Origin: Hyphomonadaceae bacterium TMED5
Lineage (GTDB): Bacteria > Pseudomonadota > Alphaproteobacteria > Caulobacterales > Hyphomonadaceae
Length of the DNA: 64,000 nt
Direction of reading: 5' to 3'
Assembly (NCBI GenBank): GCA_002173095.1
Contig: NHBK01000014.1
Span: 1 to 64,000, forward strand
The first letter of the stretch is position 1. Every line of letters begins with the position of its first letter. Below the pieces are notes generated by a model. That model was not told where the DNA came from, searched no databases, and was given only the letters and a program-made list of their open reading frames with translations. The position numbers and the translations under genes are program-made. Below, one piece after another: positions 35,513 through 43,967 of the stretch.

Positions 35513-36700
35513 TTAGTTGAGGCGGCGCACAGAACTGATATTATCATTCATATTATGCACATTCATGCGCGGTGTATCGGCGCTCACCGTGACGCATCGA
35601 CCCGAGAAATTCGGGTCCGCACAGAACTCCCATTCACCGCGACGGATGAGCACTGAACTGATATTATCGTTCATCTGAATCGGACGCAGATTGGACTGGC
35701 TTTCATTCACAGGACGCGCACGGCCAGAATAACTACTGTCCTCATAGATCACCATCTCGGCAGCCGCGAGTTCAGCCTGTAAGCGACGTTCTTCCTCTTC
35801 GCGTAGACGACGCTCTTCTTCCTCACGCGCGCGCTCCTCAGCCGCAAGACGCGCAAGCGTGCCGCGTGGAACCTCTCGAATGGACGTGATGTTGTTGTTC
35901 AGATTGTGCACCCGCATCCGGGTTTCATCCGCATCGAGGATTTCGCACGTGCCGGTATAGTTCCAGCCTGAGCAGAATTCCCATTCGCCGCGAACAATCT
36001 CAACAGAGCCGATAGTGTTGTCGAAATCATAGTCGCCCAAACGGCTGATATTGCGGTTCGTCCCGAACGCCTCGCCGCCATAGTCTTCTTCTGAATAGAC
36101 AATCAGCGACGGGTTTTGCGGGCCGGTATATGGCTGCGCATAAGGATCGTTTGGCTGAGGATAGCCTGAACCATAATTGCCATTATTTCCGTAGTTATTT
36201 CCGGAATTGCTGTAACCAGAATCATATCCTGAATTATTGCCATATCCGGTTTGACTGGACAGCATTGAGCTGGAGGGCATGACACTGCCATACCCATCTG
36301 GCGCGTAGAACACATACCCGCCAGCCGGGTCGCGCGAATACATGGTGCCATGCTTGAAATAAACATCAGACGGCAGAGGCATCGCCGAGGCGATCGTGTC
36401 TGAAAAGCCAAAAGATGAGAGGTCATCAATATCGCCGCGCGCGACAAGACAGGCGCCTGCGAAATAGGCCTCCTGGCACACAAGCCAGCCACCATTTCCG
36501 GAAATGCGCAGCGATTCTGCACTGTCACCCAACTGGTTGAAGCCCATCATTTGCGTGCTTTGATACAGACTGGCGGTCTGACCGGAGAAGTGCTCCGCTC
36601 CGAAAAGGCGAAGTTCCGGCCCGCCATACTGGGCATGGGCGGGAAGAATTAAACTGGCCGCAAACAGAACCGGTTTCAGAAACGATTTAACACTGAACAT
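35513..36700 (-). CDS. Exported βγ-crystallin protein with three domains and a coiled-coil linker
   Basis: A 395-residue protein with a signal peptide (AHA-QYGG), one degenerate domain near 25-105, a Tyr/Gly/Asn-rich linker, a second domain near 190-270, a Glu/Arg-rich coiled coil (ARLAAEERAREEEERRLREE) and a C-terminal domain. Full Ca-type motifs are NNNITS, NDNISS and NDNISS; others are degenerate. Each domain has the WxxC-x8-C pair. The ATG at MFSVKSFL, with GGGGA upstream, gives a clean signal peptide, unlike an ATG 39 bases earlier. It begins about 100 bases after the rpsP terminator. Confidence 0.85.
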   Translation of the reverse strand: MFSVKSFLKPVLFAASLILPAHAQYGGPELRLFGAEHFSGQTASLYQSTQMMGFNQLGDSAESLRISGNGGWLVCQEAYFAGACLVARGDIDDLSSFGFSDTIASAMPLPSDVYFKHGTMYSRDPAGGYVFYAPDGYGSVMPSSSMLSSQTGYGNNSGYDSGYSNSGNNYGNNGNYGSGYPQPNDPYAQPYTGPQNPSLIVYSEEDYGGEAFGTNRNISRLGDYDFDNTIGSVEIVRGEWEFCSGWNYTGTCEILDADETRMRVHNLNNNITSIREVPRGTLARLAAEERAREEEERRLREEEERRLQAELAAAEMVIYEDSSYSGRARPVNESQSNLRPIQMNDNISSVLIRRGEWEFCADPNFSGRCVTVSADTPRMNVHNMNDNISSVRRLN

Positions 36701-36802
36701 TTGCGCGTCCCCTGACAAAATTGAATGCCGGGTCCCCACCGGCGGTCATCCGCCACCATATAGAAGCACGCATGAATGACTGACAACATGCCCGCGCGCA
36801 TG

Positions 36803-36833
36803 AAAAAAGCCCTCCACCTTTCGGCAGAGGGCT
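36803..36833 (-). terminator. Intrinsic terminator downstream of rpsP
   Basis: On the minus strand an 11-bp stem (AGCCCTCTGCC / GGTGGAGGGCT, two G-U pairs) with a GAAA tetraloop is followed by TTTTTT. It lies 27 bases after the rpsP stop and separates the ribosomal operon from the crystallin genes. Confidence 0.9.
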
Positions 36834-36859
36834 CAATCTCAGATAAAAGCAGCCGAAGC

Positions 36860-37294
36860 TTACTCTTCTGTTTTAGCTTCTTCTTCAGCAGCTGGCTCTT
36901 CTGCAGGTGCAGCAGCAGCTTCCGCAGCAGCCTCAGCCGCAGCAGCAGCTTTTTCAGCTTTCTCTTCAGCGCGCTCTTTAGCTTTCGTGCCTGGCTCGCC
37001 TTTGTTCGGGTTGTTAGACGCTGTCCAGGTGTAAACTGGCTTACCGTCAACTTCGATCTGGCTCAGGAAGCGAGCAACACGGTCAGTTGGTTTCGCGCCT
37101 TTAGCGATCCACTCAACAGCTTTCTCAGCGTCGATGTTGACGCGAGCTTCTGAATCTTTCGGCAGGCGTGGGTCATAGTTACCGATTTTCTCGATGAAAC
37201 GACCGTCACGTGGTGCGCGGCTGTCAGCTACAACAACACGGTAGAAAGGACGTTTTTTAGAACCACCGCGCGCGAGGCGAATTTTAAGAGCCAT
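36860..37294 (-). CDS. rpsP: 30S ribosomal protein S16
   Basis: A small-subunit protein that stabilises 16S rRNA in the body of the 30S. The first 80 residues match S16 ([45 protein letters not shown]). The C-terminal 55-60 residues form an Ala/Glu/Lys-rich tail, as in several alphaproteobacteria; the total of 144 residues exceeds E. coli's 82. It follows chorismate mutase after 76 bp and has its own terminator. Confidence 0.96.
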   Translation of the reverse strand: MALKIRLARGGSKKRPFYRVVVADSRAPRDGRFIEKIGNYDPRLPKDSEARVNIDAEKAVEWIAKGAKPTDRVARFLSQIEVDGKPVYTWTASNNPNKGEPGTKAKERAEEKAEKAAAAAEAAAEAAAAPAEEPAAEEEAKTEE

Positions 37295-37370
37295 GGTGTA
37301 TCTCCTTAAGTATCTTATGGCGCTTGCATTTTAGGCCAGTCACATTGAAAGGCCCGTTTGATAGAGGGGT

Positions 37371-37670
37371 TTAGTCCGTACCCTCTGACCGGATCTTCTC
37401 ATGATGGCGAATAACTTCCGCCACGATGAAACTTAGAAACTCTTCAGCAAAAGCCGGGTCGAGACCTGCGTCATCAGCCAGTTTGCGAAGGCGATAAATC
37501 TGTTCGGCTTCCCGCGTCTTATCAGACGGTGGAAGGTCGTTTTCGGCTTTCAGCACGCCGACCATTTTGGTCAGCTTGAAACGCTCAGCCAGCGTGTGCA
37601 GCAAAACAGCATCGAGATTATCAATGCTGGAGCGTAGACGCAGAAGTTCATCCATAGGTGACTGGGTCAT
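37371..37670 (-). CDS. Chorismate mutase, AroQ type
   Basis: Converts chorismate to prephenate for Phe and Tyr synthesis. This 99-residue all-helical protein has the AroQ pattern: LLRLRSSIDNLDAVLLHTLA with an Arg early in helix 1, RFKLTKMVGVLKAEN with the active-site Lys, and REAEQIYRLRKLADDAG. The start overlaps the stop of the small membrane gene (ATGA), so the two are coupled. The ffh-chorismate mutase-rpsP order is common in alphaproteobacteria. Confidence 0.88.
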   Translation of the reverse strand: MTQSPMDELLRLRSSIDNLDAVLLHTLAERFKLTKMVGVLKAENDLPPSDKTREAEQIYRLRKLADDAGLDPAFAEEFLSFIVAEVIRHHEKIRSEGTD

Positions 37671-37873
37671 TTCGCACCTTGCTTCGGGTCAAGGATCAAA
37701 GTCGCGATAACCCAACCAAATCCAAAAAACATGAATTCATTTTTGTGTTCGCTGACGACTCCAAGGTCGATGAATACAGCCAGCAATCCGATAGCGATGA
37801 AGACCGCACCAATCGCGCGCACGACGCGAAGACGGAGAGCGGACAACGCAAGCGTTTCAGGCGAATTGCTCAT
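37667..37873 (-). CDS. Small membrane protein between ffh and chorismate mutase
   Basis: A 68-residue protein with two hydrophobic segments (about 20-36 and 48-61) and a short basic C-terminus (DPKQGAK). I do not recognise it. It overlaps ffh and chorismate mutase by 4 bases at both ends (ATGA), so its translation is tied to both. A role in the SRP pathway is suggested only by the location. Confidence 0.65.
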   Translation of the reverse strand: MSNSPETLALSALRLRVVRAIGAVFIAIGLLAVFIDLGVVSEHKNEFMFFGFGWVIATLILDPKQGAK

Positions 37874-39381
37874 TTTTTCTTGCTCCCCGGAAGACCCGGC
37901 AGACCGCCCGGTGCACCAAGGCCCGGAAGCCCCGTACCCGGCATGCCGCTACCAATGCCAGGCAGTCCACCTGGCGCACCCATACCTGCAGCGCCGCCAT
38001 TACGAGCAGCCATTTTGGCAATATCAGCCTGATTTACGCCCATGCCGCCCATAGCGCCCATAAGGCCTTTCATGCCGCCCTTGCCCATTTTCTTCATCAT
38101 GTCGGCCATCTGCTTGTGCATTTTCAGCACTTTATTGACGTCCGAGACCTGAACCCCTGCGCCAGCGGCAATACGCTTGCGACGAGATGCATTGAGCAGC
38201 GCTGGTTTGGCGCGCTCTTTTTTGGTCATGGAAGAAATGATCGCTTCCTGACGCTTAATGACACTGTCATCCATGTCAGACGCGGCCAGAGCCTGTTTGG
38301 CTTTCTTCGCACCCGGCAGCATGCCGGCAATACCGCCAAGACCGCCCATTTTCTGAAGTTGGCGCAGCTGGTCGGCCATATCATCAAGGTCGAACTGACC
38401 TTTCGCCATTTTCTTGGCGAGGCGCTCAGCCTTTTCGGCATCCATCTGCTCACCGGCTTTTTCAACCAGTGAAACAATGTCGCCGCGGCCAAGAATAAGA
38501 CCAGCGACACGCTTAGCAGAGAAAACATCCAGACCGTCGAGTTTTTCACCCACGCCGAGGAATTTGATCGGCAGGCCCGTCACCGCACGCATAGAGAGCG
38601 CAGCACCACCGCGGCCATCACCATCCATACGAGTCAGAACAAGGCCGGTCAGCGGCAGTCGCTCATGGAAGCGTTTGGCTGTTTCCACGGCGTCCTGACC
38701 GGTCAGAGCGTCAGCAACGAGAAGCGTTTCTTTCGGATTGGCGATCTTCGCCACTTCCTCAGCTTCCGCCATCATCTGCTCATCAAGCGTGGTGCGGCCC
38801 GCCGTATCGAGGATGACAATATCAAAGCCCTGAAGCTTTGCAGACTGAAGCGCACGCTTGGCGATATCGACCGGAAGCTGGCCCGGAACGATTGGAAGGG
38901 AGGATACACCCACTTGCTTTGCCAGAATGCCGAGCTGTTCCATAGCTGCCGGACGACGCACGTCGAGCGACGCAAGAAGAACTTTCTTGCGCTCTTTTTC
39001 CTTAAGGCGTTTTGCGAGCTTACCGGTTGTGGTGGTTTTACCAGACCCCTGCAGACCAGCCATCATGATGACTGAAGGCGGGCTGTCGACGCGGAGTTTA
39101 CCCGCATCTTCGTCTTCGCCGCCCAGCATGTCCACGAGTGCATCGTGAACGATCTTGATCACCATCTGGCCCGGCGTAACGGATTTGATAACCGCTTCGC
39201 CGATTGCTTCTTCTTTCACCTTGGCGATGAAGTCTTTCACGACCGGAAGTGCAACGTCAGCCTCAAGCATGGCGACGCGGATTTCACGCATGGCCGCGCT
39301 GACATCTTTCTCAGACAGAGCGCCGCGGCCCGTCAGGCCGTCAAACACACCCGTCAATCGATCTGTCAAAGCATCAAACAT
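37870..39381 (-). CDS. ffh: Signal recognition particle protein Ffh
   Basis: The SRP54 GTPase that binds signal sequences and targets ribosomes to the membrane. NG domain: GLQGSGKTTTTGKL (P-loop near 108), DTAGR and TRMDGDGRGGAALS. M domain: Met-rich helices including MHKQMADMMKKMGKGGMKGL. The 503-residue protein ends in a Gly/Pro/Leu-rich tail (GLPGLGAPGGLPGLPGSKKK), which is longer than in E. coli Ffh (453). AGGA precedes the ATG. A terminator-like hairpin lies about 60 bases upstream in the leader. Confidence 0.97.
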   Translation of the reverse strand: MFDALTDRLTGVFDGLTGRGALSEKDVSAAMREIRVAMLEADVALPVVKDFIAKVKEEAIGEAVIKSVTPGQMVIKIVHDALVDMLGGEDEDAGKLRVDSPPSVIMMAGLQGSGKTTTTGKLAKRLKEKERKKVLLASLDVRRPAAMEQLGILAKQVGVSSLPIVPGQLPVDIAKRALQSAKLQGFDIVILDTAGRTTLDEQMMAEAEEVAKIANPKETLLVADALTGQDAVETAKRFHERLPLTGLVLTRMDGDGRGGAALSMRAVTGLPIKFLGVGEKLDGLDVFSAKRVAGLILGRGDIVSLVEKAGEQMDAEKAERLAKKMAKGQFDLDDMADQLRQLQKMGGLGGIAGMLPGAKKAKQALAASDMDDSVIKRQEAIISSMTKKERAKPALLNASRRKRIAAGAGVQVSDVNKVLKMHKQMADMMKKMGKGGMKGLMGAMGGMGVNQADIAKMAARNGGAAGMGAPGGLPGIGSGMPGTGLPGLGAPGGLPGLPGSKKK

Positions 39382-39439
39382 GCGACATCCTCATTTGCTG
39401 TTCCCGTGATCTCTCACATATGGGTTCAGCACTTAAAGC

Positions 39440-39475
39440 AAAAAGCCCCGCCGGGCGAGACTTCGCTGGGCGGGG
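39440..39475 (-). terminator. Terminator-like hairpin in the ffh leader
   Basis: On the minus strand CCCCGCC pairs with GGCGGGG, with a 4-bp inner stem (GCGA / TCGC), followed by CTTTTTG. It ends about 60 bases before the ffh ATG. It may act as an attenuator of ffh or end a short transcript from the 39.5-39.65 kb region, where no minus-strand gene is seen. Confidence 0.6.
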
Positions 39476-39668
39476 GACACGCGCCCTCACGGCGACATGC
39501 TGCGTAAATTCCAATTTCAGCGCGGCGATACAGGAAAAAGACTCTCAGGTCAAAGACTTACTGGCCCGCGCCATCACGTTACATCACCAATCAATCACTG
39601 CTGACGTGAAGCTCTTCAACAGAACCAAGCCCGCCGCCAGATGTTAACAAACTCTGAAAGGGTTCCTC

Positions 39669-40283
39669 ATGCTTACTCAAACGCTTAAAACCGCACTGTT
39701 CGTTTCCGCGCTCGCTCTGCCGATATTTTCGGCGCAGGCTCAGAGCGCAGACCAATGGTTTGAACGCGCAGATGGCAGCCTCATTCACGAACAGGCAGGC
39801 CTGCACTGCCCGACCTCCGTGAATGGCTATGACCGTATTGAAGAAGACGCTGAAGCCAATAACGGCTTTTGTGCCTATGCGGACGACGCGCATGAAGAAG
39901 AATTCGTCGTTCAATTCTATGAGCGCGCCAATCAGGACATTGAAACCGAGCTTCAACGTACCCTCGCCCATTTTGAAGATGAGGGCGCAATTGTCAGCCT
40001 GACGACCAGCGTCGGCTGTGAGGCAAGCCTTGCTTCTGTCGCTGATGGCGGTGCCCCGCCGGAAGAACTGGATGCGTCCTTCAATGATTATGCCGTGAAT
40101 GACGAGCTGCGCTGCCTCGTTATGGAAGATGCCAATCAGGACATCTGGGTGATCAGCCTTCAGTCTGCCGGCGACTATTATTTCACGACGATCAACTCGT
40201 CCCATGAACTGGCCGAACTGAATGACATGGTTGAGACCTCATCTGAGTTCCATGCCATGCAATTCTCCAGCCCTGCTGTATAA
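39669..40283 (+). CDS. Exported four-cysteine protein, paralogue A
   Basis: A 204-residue protein of unknown function with a signal peptide (cleavage near AQA-QSA). Four cysteines in the mature part (LHCPTS, GFCAYA, VGCEAS, LRCLVM) suggest two disulfides. The mature protein is acidic. The next gene has the same cysteine spacing and the same C-terminal pattern (C-V/L-V-M ... W-V ... GDYYF), so the two are tandem duplicates that have diverged. No homologue is recognised. Confidence 0.72.
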   Translation: MLTQTLKTALFVSALALPIFSAQAQSADQWFERADGSLIHEQAGLHCPTSVNGYDRIEEDAEANNGFCAYADDAHEEEFVVQFYERANQDIETELQRTLAHFEDEGAIVSLTTSVGCEASLASVADGGAPPEELDASFNDYAVNDELRCLVMEDANQDIWVISLQSAGDYYFTTINSSHELAELNDMVETSSEFHAMQFSSPAV

Positions 40284-40363
40284 TTCTTAGTGTGCTTTGC
40301 GCTGGCCCGCCCGCCAATCTGATGGTTTAGTATATCAGACGTTTCATTACGGGCGGGGACACC

Positions 40364-41059
40364 ATGAAATTGAACTCTCTGATTTTCGCTGTGGCAGGCA
40401 TGTGCCTGTCTGCCGGAACCTCCTATGCGCAATCACCTAAAGATCAGGACGTTGCGCTCTGGCAGACTGAAAGCAGTGGAGCAGTTACCTTTCTGCCAAG
40501 CAATGGCACCTGCCCGTCAGCGCTCCTGAATTTCACCCGCACGGAAAACCTTCACATTGATATGCCGACAGAAGCGGGACCTCCTCGTCAGGATGGCGTG
40601 TGTCAGTACTCAAACGCAGACGGCTCAGCCTATATCACCGCTTATTTCTACATCACTGAAGGCCGCACGCGGCATGATGAAGTTCTGAATGCAGCTTCTT
40701 CCGTCATGCAGGTTCATCCGGTCGAAGTCATGCAGGAAGAGACGCAGGACTGTTCGGATGCAATCCAGTTTAGAGCCATACTTTCAGACTTTCACGCGAT
40801 GGCAGAACTGGTTGAAAGCGACGAGCGCGAAATCGTTATCGATCAGAGCGAACTTTATTGCGTGGTGATGAAATTCACCAACCGACCGGGACGAACCTGG
40901 GCGGTGGTGAATTCAGATGGCGATTATTTTACCAAAATTCGGGCAACAATCGACGCGGCACCAGCTGACGAAATGGAAAGCCCGATGATGAGCGCTATTA
41001 GCGAGTTTTATTCCCAACAGGGGATTGCTGCCCGTCTTGCGGCTGATCCTCCCCAGTAA
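40364..41059 (+). CDS. Exported four-cysteine protein, paralogue B
   Basis: A 231-residue protein with a signal peptide (cleavage near SYA-QSP) and four cysteines (GTCPSA, GVCQYS, QDCSDA, LYCVVM) matching those of the preceding gene. Shared C-terminal features include W-A/I-V and GDYF. It has a moderately long acidic C-terminus that overlaps the convergent dehydrogenase gene by 62 bases. Function unknown. It is transcribed in tandem with paralogue A, 80 bases apart. Confidence 0.7.
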   Translation: MKLNSLIFAVAGMCLSAGTSYAQSPKDQDVALWQTESSGAVTFLPSNGTCPSALLNFTRTENLHIDMPTEAGPPRQDGVCQYSNADGSAYITAYFYITEGRTRHDEVLNAASSVMQVHPVEVMQEETQDCSDAIQFRAILSDFHAMAELVESDEREIVIDQSELYCVVMKFTNRPGRTWAVVNSDGDYFTKIRATIDAAPADEMESPMMSAISEFYSQQGIAARLAADPPQ

Positions 41060-41894
41060 AGCCCAGAATGGCTTCCATCGGACCCGGGGCTTCTTCTCGC
41101 CAGGAATGCGGCGGACCGACGGTAATACCGCCATCCACGGTAATACTTTCGCCCGTAATGAAGCTCGCAGCGTCTGACGCCAGAAAGGCAACCATTTCCG
41201 CAATATCGCGCGGCTGACCGGCGCGGCCCGCTGGCTGAATGCTGCCCGCACCCTGAGCAATCATCTCTGCCATCTGATCAGAGACCTGACGATCCATGCC
41301 CAGCGTCGCCCCAAAAATGGAGGTCGCGATAAGTCCCGGACGGATCGCGTTCACGCGGATATTGTGTTTGCAGAGTTCTGCTGCCGCCATTTGAGAAAAA
41401 TGCGCGACGCCCGCTTTGGCCACTGAATAGGTGATCGGCGCCCAGCCCGCCTCAATCGCAGACACTGAAGACGTGTTGATAATCACGCCGCCCCCGCGCT
41501 TTTTCATCAGCGGAATGGCAAACTGCGTACCCATGAAGACGGACTTCAGCAGAAGATCCATAATCTTGTCATACTCGCCAAAATCGAGGTCTTCCACGCC
41601 CTCGCGAGGGCCACCAATACCGGCATTGTTGAACAGGATATCCAGCCCGCCAAACGCGGTTTCTGCTGTGGACATGAGGTTTTTCAGGTCTTCAGGCTTT
41701 GTCACATCGCAATGGCAATAGCGGACGGTATCAGCCCCAAAACGGCTCTCCAGAGCCTTGCCTTTTTCATCCTGCAAATCACCAACGACGACTTTCGCGC
41801 CGTATTCGATCAGCACTTCGGTTGTGCCAAGGCCAATGCCACTGGCCCCGCCGGTGACAATCGCAACTTTCCCGTCGAGCGAACGTGTATTCAT
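40998..41894 (-). CDS. Short-chain dehydrogenase/reductase
   Basis: A 298-residue classical SDR with TGGASGIG at 14-21 for NAD(P), NNAG in LFNNAGIGG, catalytic Ser in NTSSVSA, Tyr and Lys in YSVAKAG, and C-terminal ITGESITVDGG. Asp after the second strand (VGDLQD) favours NAD(H). The last 25 residues (after PHSWREE) extend past usual SDR ends and overlap the convergent four-cysteine gene. It is likely to act on a hydroxyacyl or steroid-like substrate, but this is not resolved. Confidence 0.9.
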   Translation of the reverse strand: MNTRSLDGKVAIVTGGASGIGLGTTEVLIEYGAKVVVGDLQDEKGKALESRFGADTVRYCHCDVTKPEDLKNLMSTAETAFGGLDILFNNAGIGGPREGVEDLDFGEYDKIMDLLLKSVFMGTQFAIPLMKKRGGGVIINTSSVSAIEAGWAPITYSVAKAGVAHFSQMAAAELCKHNIRVNAIRPGLIATSIFGATLGMDRQVSDQMAEMIAQGAGSIQPAGRAGQPRDIAEMVAFLASDAASFITGESITVDGGITVGPPHSWREEAPGPMEAILGFTGEDQPQDGQQSPVGNKTR

Positions 41895-41944
41895 CTTTTC
41901 CTCCCTTGCGGGCCAGCCATCTTTAACCGGGCCGGTCCCTGCGT

Positions 41945-41973
41945 AAAAAACCCGGCGAAATACTCGCCGGGTT
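41945..41973 (-). terminator. Intrinsic terminator of the quinone oxidoreductase gene
   Basis: The stem AACCCGGCGA / TCGCCGGGTT with the loop AATAC is followed on the minus strand by a run of six T. It lies 10 bases beyond the oxidoreductase stop codon. Confidence 0.93.
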
Positions 41974-41981
41974 CAAATCTC

Positions 41982-42977
41982 TTATTCTGTCAGAACCACG
42001 ACCTTACCTGTCGCTTTGCGGTCCATCAGATGCTGAATAGCATCTCCGGACTGATCCAGCGGGAAGGTTTTGGAGACGTGCGGCTTGATTTTGCTGTCCT
42101 TGTAAAAGTCGAACAGCTCCTGAACGTCTGTCTCATACTCACCCGGGAACTGACGCACCCAGGCTCCCCAGAAAACACCGCGAATATCGCAGGATTTGAG
42201 AAGTGTGAGGTTGAGTGGAATTTTCGGGATGCCTGCCGGGAAGCCAATCACCAGATAGCGGCCTTCCCAGTTCAGCGCACGAAGAGACGGTTCAGCATAT
42301 GCACCGCCAACCGCGTCATAGATGATATCTACGCCGCCGCCGGAAACTTCCTTGATCTGATTAGACAGTTCTTTCTGCTGATCGCGGTCCAGATCGCCCA
42401 TTGGGTAGATCAGGCCGACATCCGCGCCTTTGGACAGGCAGAAATCCACCTTCTCCTGAGACGAACACGCCGCTATCACTTTTAGGCCCATCGCCTTACC
42501 AAGCTCAATCGCTGCAACGCCAACGCCGCCAGCCGCGCCCAGAATGAACAGCGTCTCACCCGGTTTCGGGTCACCGCGACGCTTCAGGCCATAATAAGAT
42601 GTGCCATAGGTCAGAATGAAAGCGGATGCTTCGTCAAACGGCATTTCATCCGGAATAGCGAGGCAACGATCGGCTTCAATTGCGATCTCTTCGCGCATAC
42701 CGCCCCAGCCGCAAGACCCGATGACGCGGTCGCCCGGCTTGAGCGATGTAACCTCTGACCCGACCTCTTTGACCACACCGGCAACCTCGCCACCCGGAGA
42801 GAATGGGCGGTCTGGTTTGAACTGGTAACGGTCGACAATGATCAGTGAATCCGGGAAGTTAACGCCGATCGCCTTGATCTCAAGTACAACCTGTTTTGGG
42901 CCCGGTTTTGGGGAATCCAGCTCCACCATTTCGAGCGTTTCCGGCCCACCTGGTTGCTTTGAAACCACAGCTTTCAT
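41982..42977 (-). CDS. NADPH:quinone oxidoreductase-type medium-chain dehydrogenase
   Basis: A 331-residue MDR protein: N-terminal GroES-like half (VKEVGSEVTSLKPGDRVIGS), nucleotide-binding AAGGVGVAAIELGKAMG, and the C-terminal LKSCDIRGVFWGAW. The zinc-binding Cys/His of alcohol dehydrogenases are missing, so it belongs to the zinc-free quinone or enoyl reductase group. The ATG has GGAGGAC upstream. It carries its own terminator, so it is separate from the SDR gene downstream. Confidence 0.9.
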   Translation of the reverse strand: MKAVVSKQPGGPETLEMVELDSPKPGPKQVVLEIKAIGVNFPDSLIIVDRYQFKPDRPFSPGGEVAGVVKEVGSEVTSLKPGDRVIGSCGWGGMREEIAIEADRCLAIPDEMPFDEASAFILTYGTSYYGLKRRGDPKPGETLFILGAAGGVGVAAIELGKAMGLKVIAACSSQEKVDFCLSKGADVGLIYPMGDLDRDQQKELSNQIKEVSGGGVDIIYDAVGGAYAEPSLRALNWEGRYLVIGFPAGIPKIPLNLTLLKSCDIRGVFWGAWVRQFPGEYETDVQELFDFYKDSKIKPHVSKTFPLDQSGDAIQHLMDRKATGKVVVLTE

Positions 42978-43092
42978 GATTTGTCCTCCACGTGACATAT
43001 TTGGCTTGTCTTCTTTGCGGCGGACGGTAGCTGACTAGCTTTAGTCTGTGAAGTATAACTCAGACGCTTCTTGGTTTTGATACGAGTATAGT

Positions 43093-43965
43093 ATGTCCGG
43101 TTCTGTATGGGCGATCGCCATTCATGGTGGTGCGGGCCCAAGTTACAAAGATGACTATTCTGCAGAAATAGCGGGCATGAAAGACGTTCTGTCGGACGCA
43201 AAAAACGCGCTCATGAAAGGCCGGAACGCACTCGATGTGGTTCAGAATGCGCTGCGGACCCTGGAAGATACCGGCCATTTTATTGCCGGGCGCGGCTCAT
43301 CCCCAAATAAAGACGGCAAATGGGAATTAGACGCAGCCATTATGGATGGCACGAACCGTAATGCTGGCGCCGTTGGCGCGCTGCGCGGTTTTAAAAGCCC
43401 GATTGATTGTGCCCGCACGGTCATGGATGACAGCCCGAATATTCTGCTCGTCGGCAAGGGCGCGACGAAGTTTCTGAAAAAGCGCGATCTGGAACGCGTG
43501 ACCAATCCTAACCGGTATTACAAACCCGCCGTCACCAAGCCGCTGGAAGTCAGCGAATTACAACACGGTACTGTCGGCGCGGTCGCGTTGGATAGCGAAG
43601 GCCGACTTGCCGCGGCGACCTCAACTGGAGGTCTGTTGAACAAGCCACCGGGACGTCTGGGCGACACACCCATTATTGGCGCTGGCACATGGGCAGACGA
43701 ACGCGTTGCTGTGTCCTGCACCGGGCAAGGCGAATACTTCATGCGCGTAAATGCGGCGTCTGATGTATCAGCCCGTATCCGTTACACCCGCAGCGACCTT
43801 GCCAATGCGACCGCCTGTGTGCTGGAAGACATCTCTCTTTTAGGCGGGCAAGGCGGCCTGATTGCCATTGACCGGCTGGGCCGTGTATCCATGCCCTTCA
43901 ACACCATTTCCATGAAGCGTGGGTTTGCCACCTATCGCGGCGAATTCGAAGTAAAGGTATTCTGA
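43093..43965 (+). CDS. Isoaspartyl peptidase / L-asparaginase (Ntn hydrolase)
   Basis: A 290-residue plant-type asparaginase precursor that cuts itself before Thr160 (HGTVGAVALD), leaving α (1-159) and β (160-290) chains. N-terminal AIHGGAG and the later TSTGGLLNKPPGRLGDTPI and GAGTWADE match the family's substrate loops. It cleaves isoaspartyl dipeptides or asparagine. The SpoU-type gene starts 2 bases later, so they are co-transcribed. Confidence 0.92.
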   Translation: MSGSVWAIAIHGGAGPSYKDDYSAEIAGMKDVLSDAKNALMKGRNALDVVQNALRTLEDTGHFIAGRGSSPNKDGKWELDAAIMDGTNRNAGAVGALRGFKSPIDCARTVMDDSPNILLVGKGATKFLKKRDLERVTNPNRYYKPAVTKPLEVSELQHGTVGAVALDSEGRLAAATSTGGLLNKPPGRLGDTPIIGAGTWADERVAVSCTGQGEYFMRVNAASDVSARIRYTRSDLANATACVLEDISLLGGQGGLIAIDRLGRVSMPFNTISMKRGFATYRGEFEVKVF

Positions 43966-43967
43966 GC

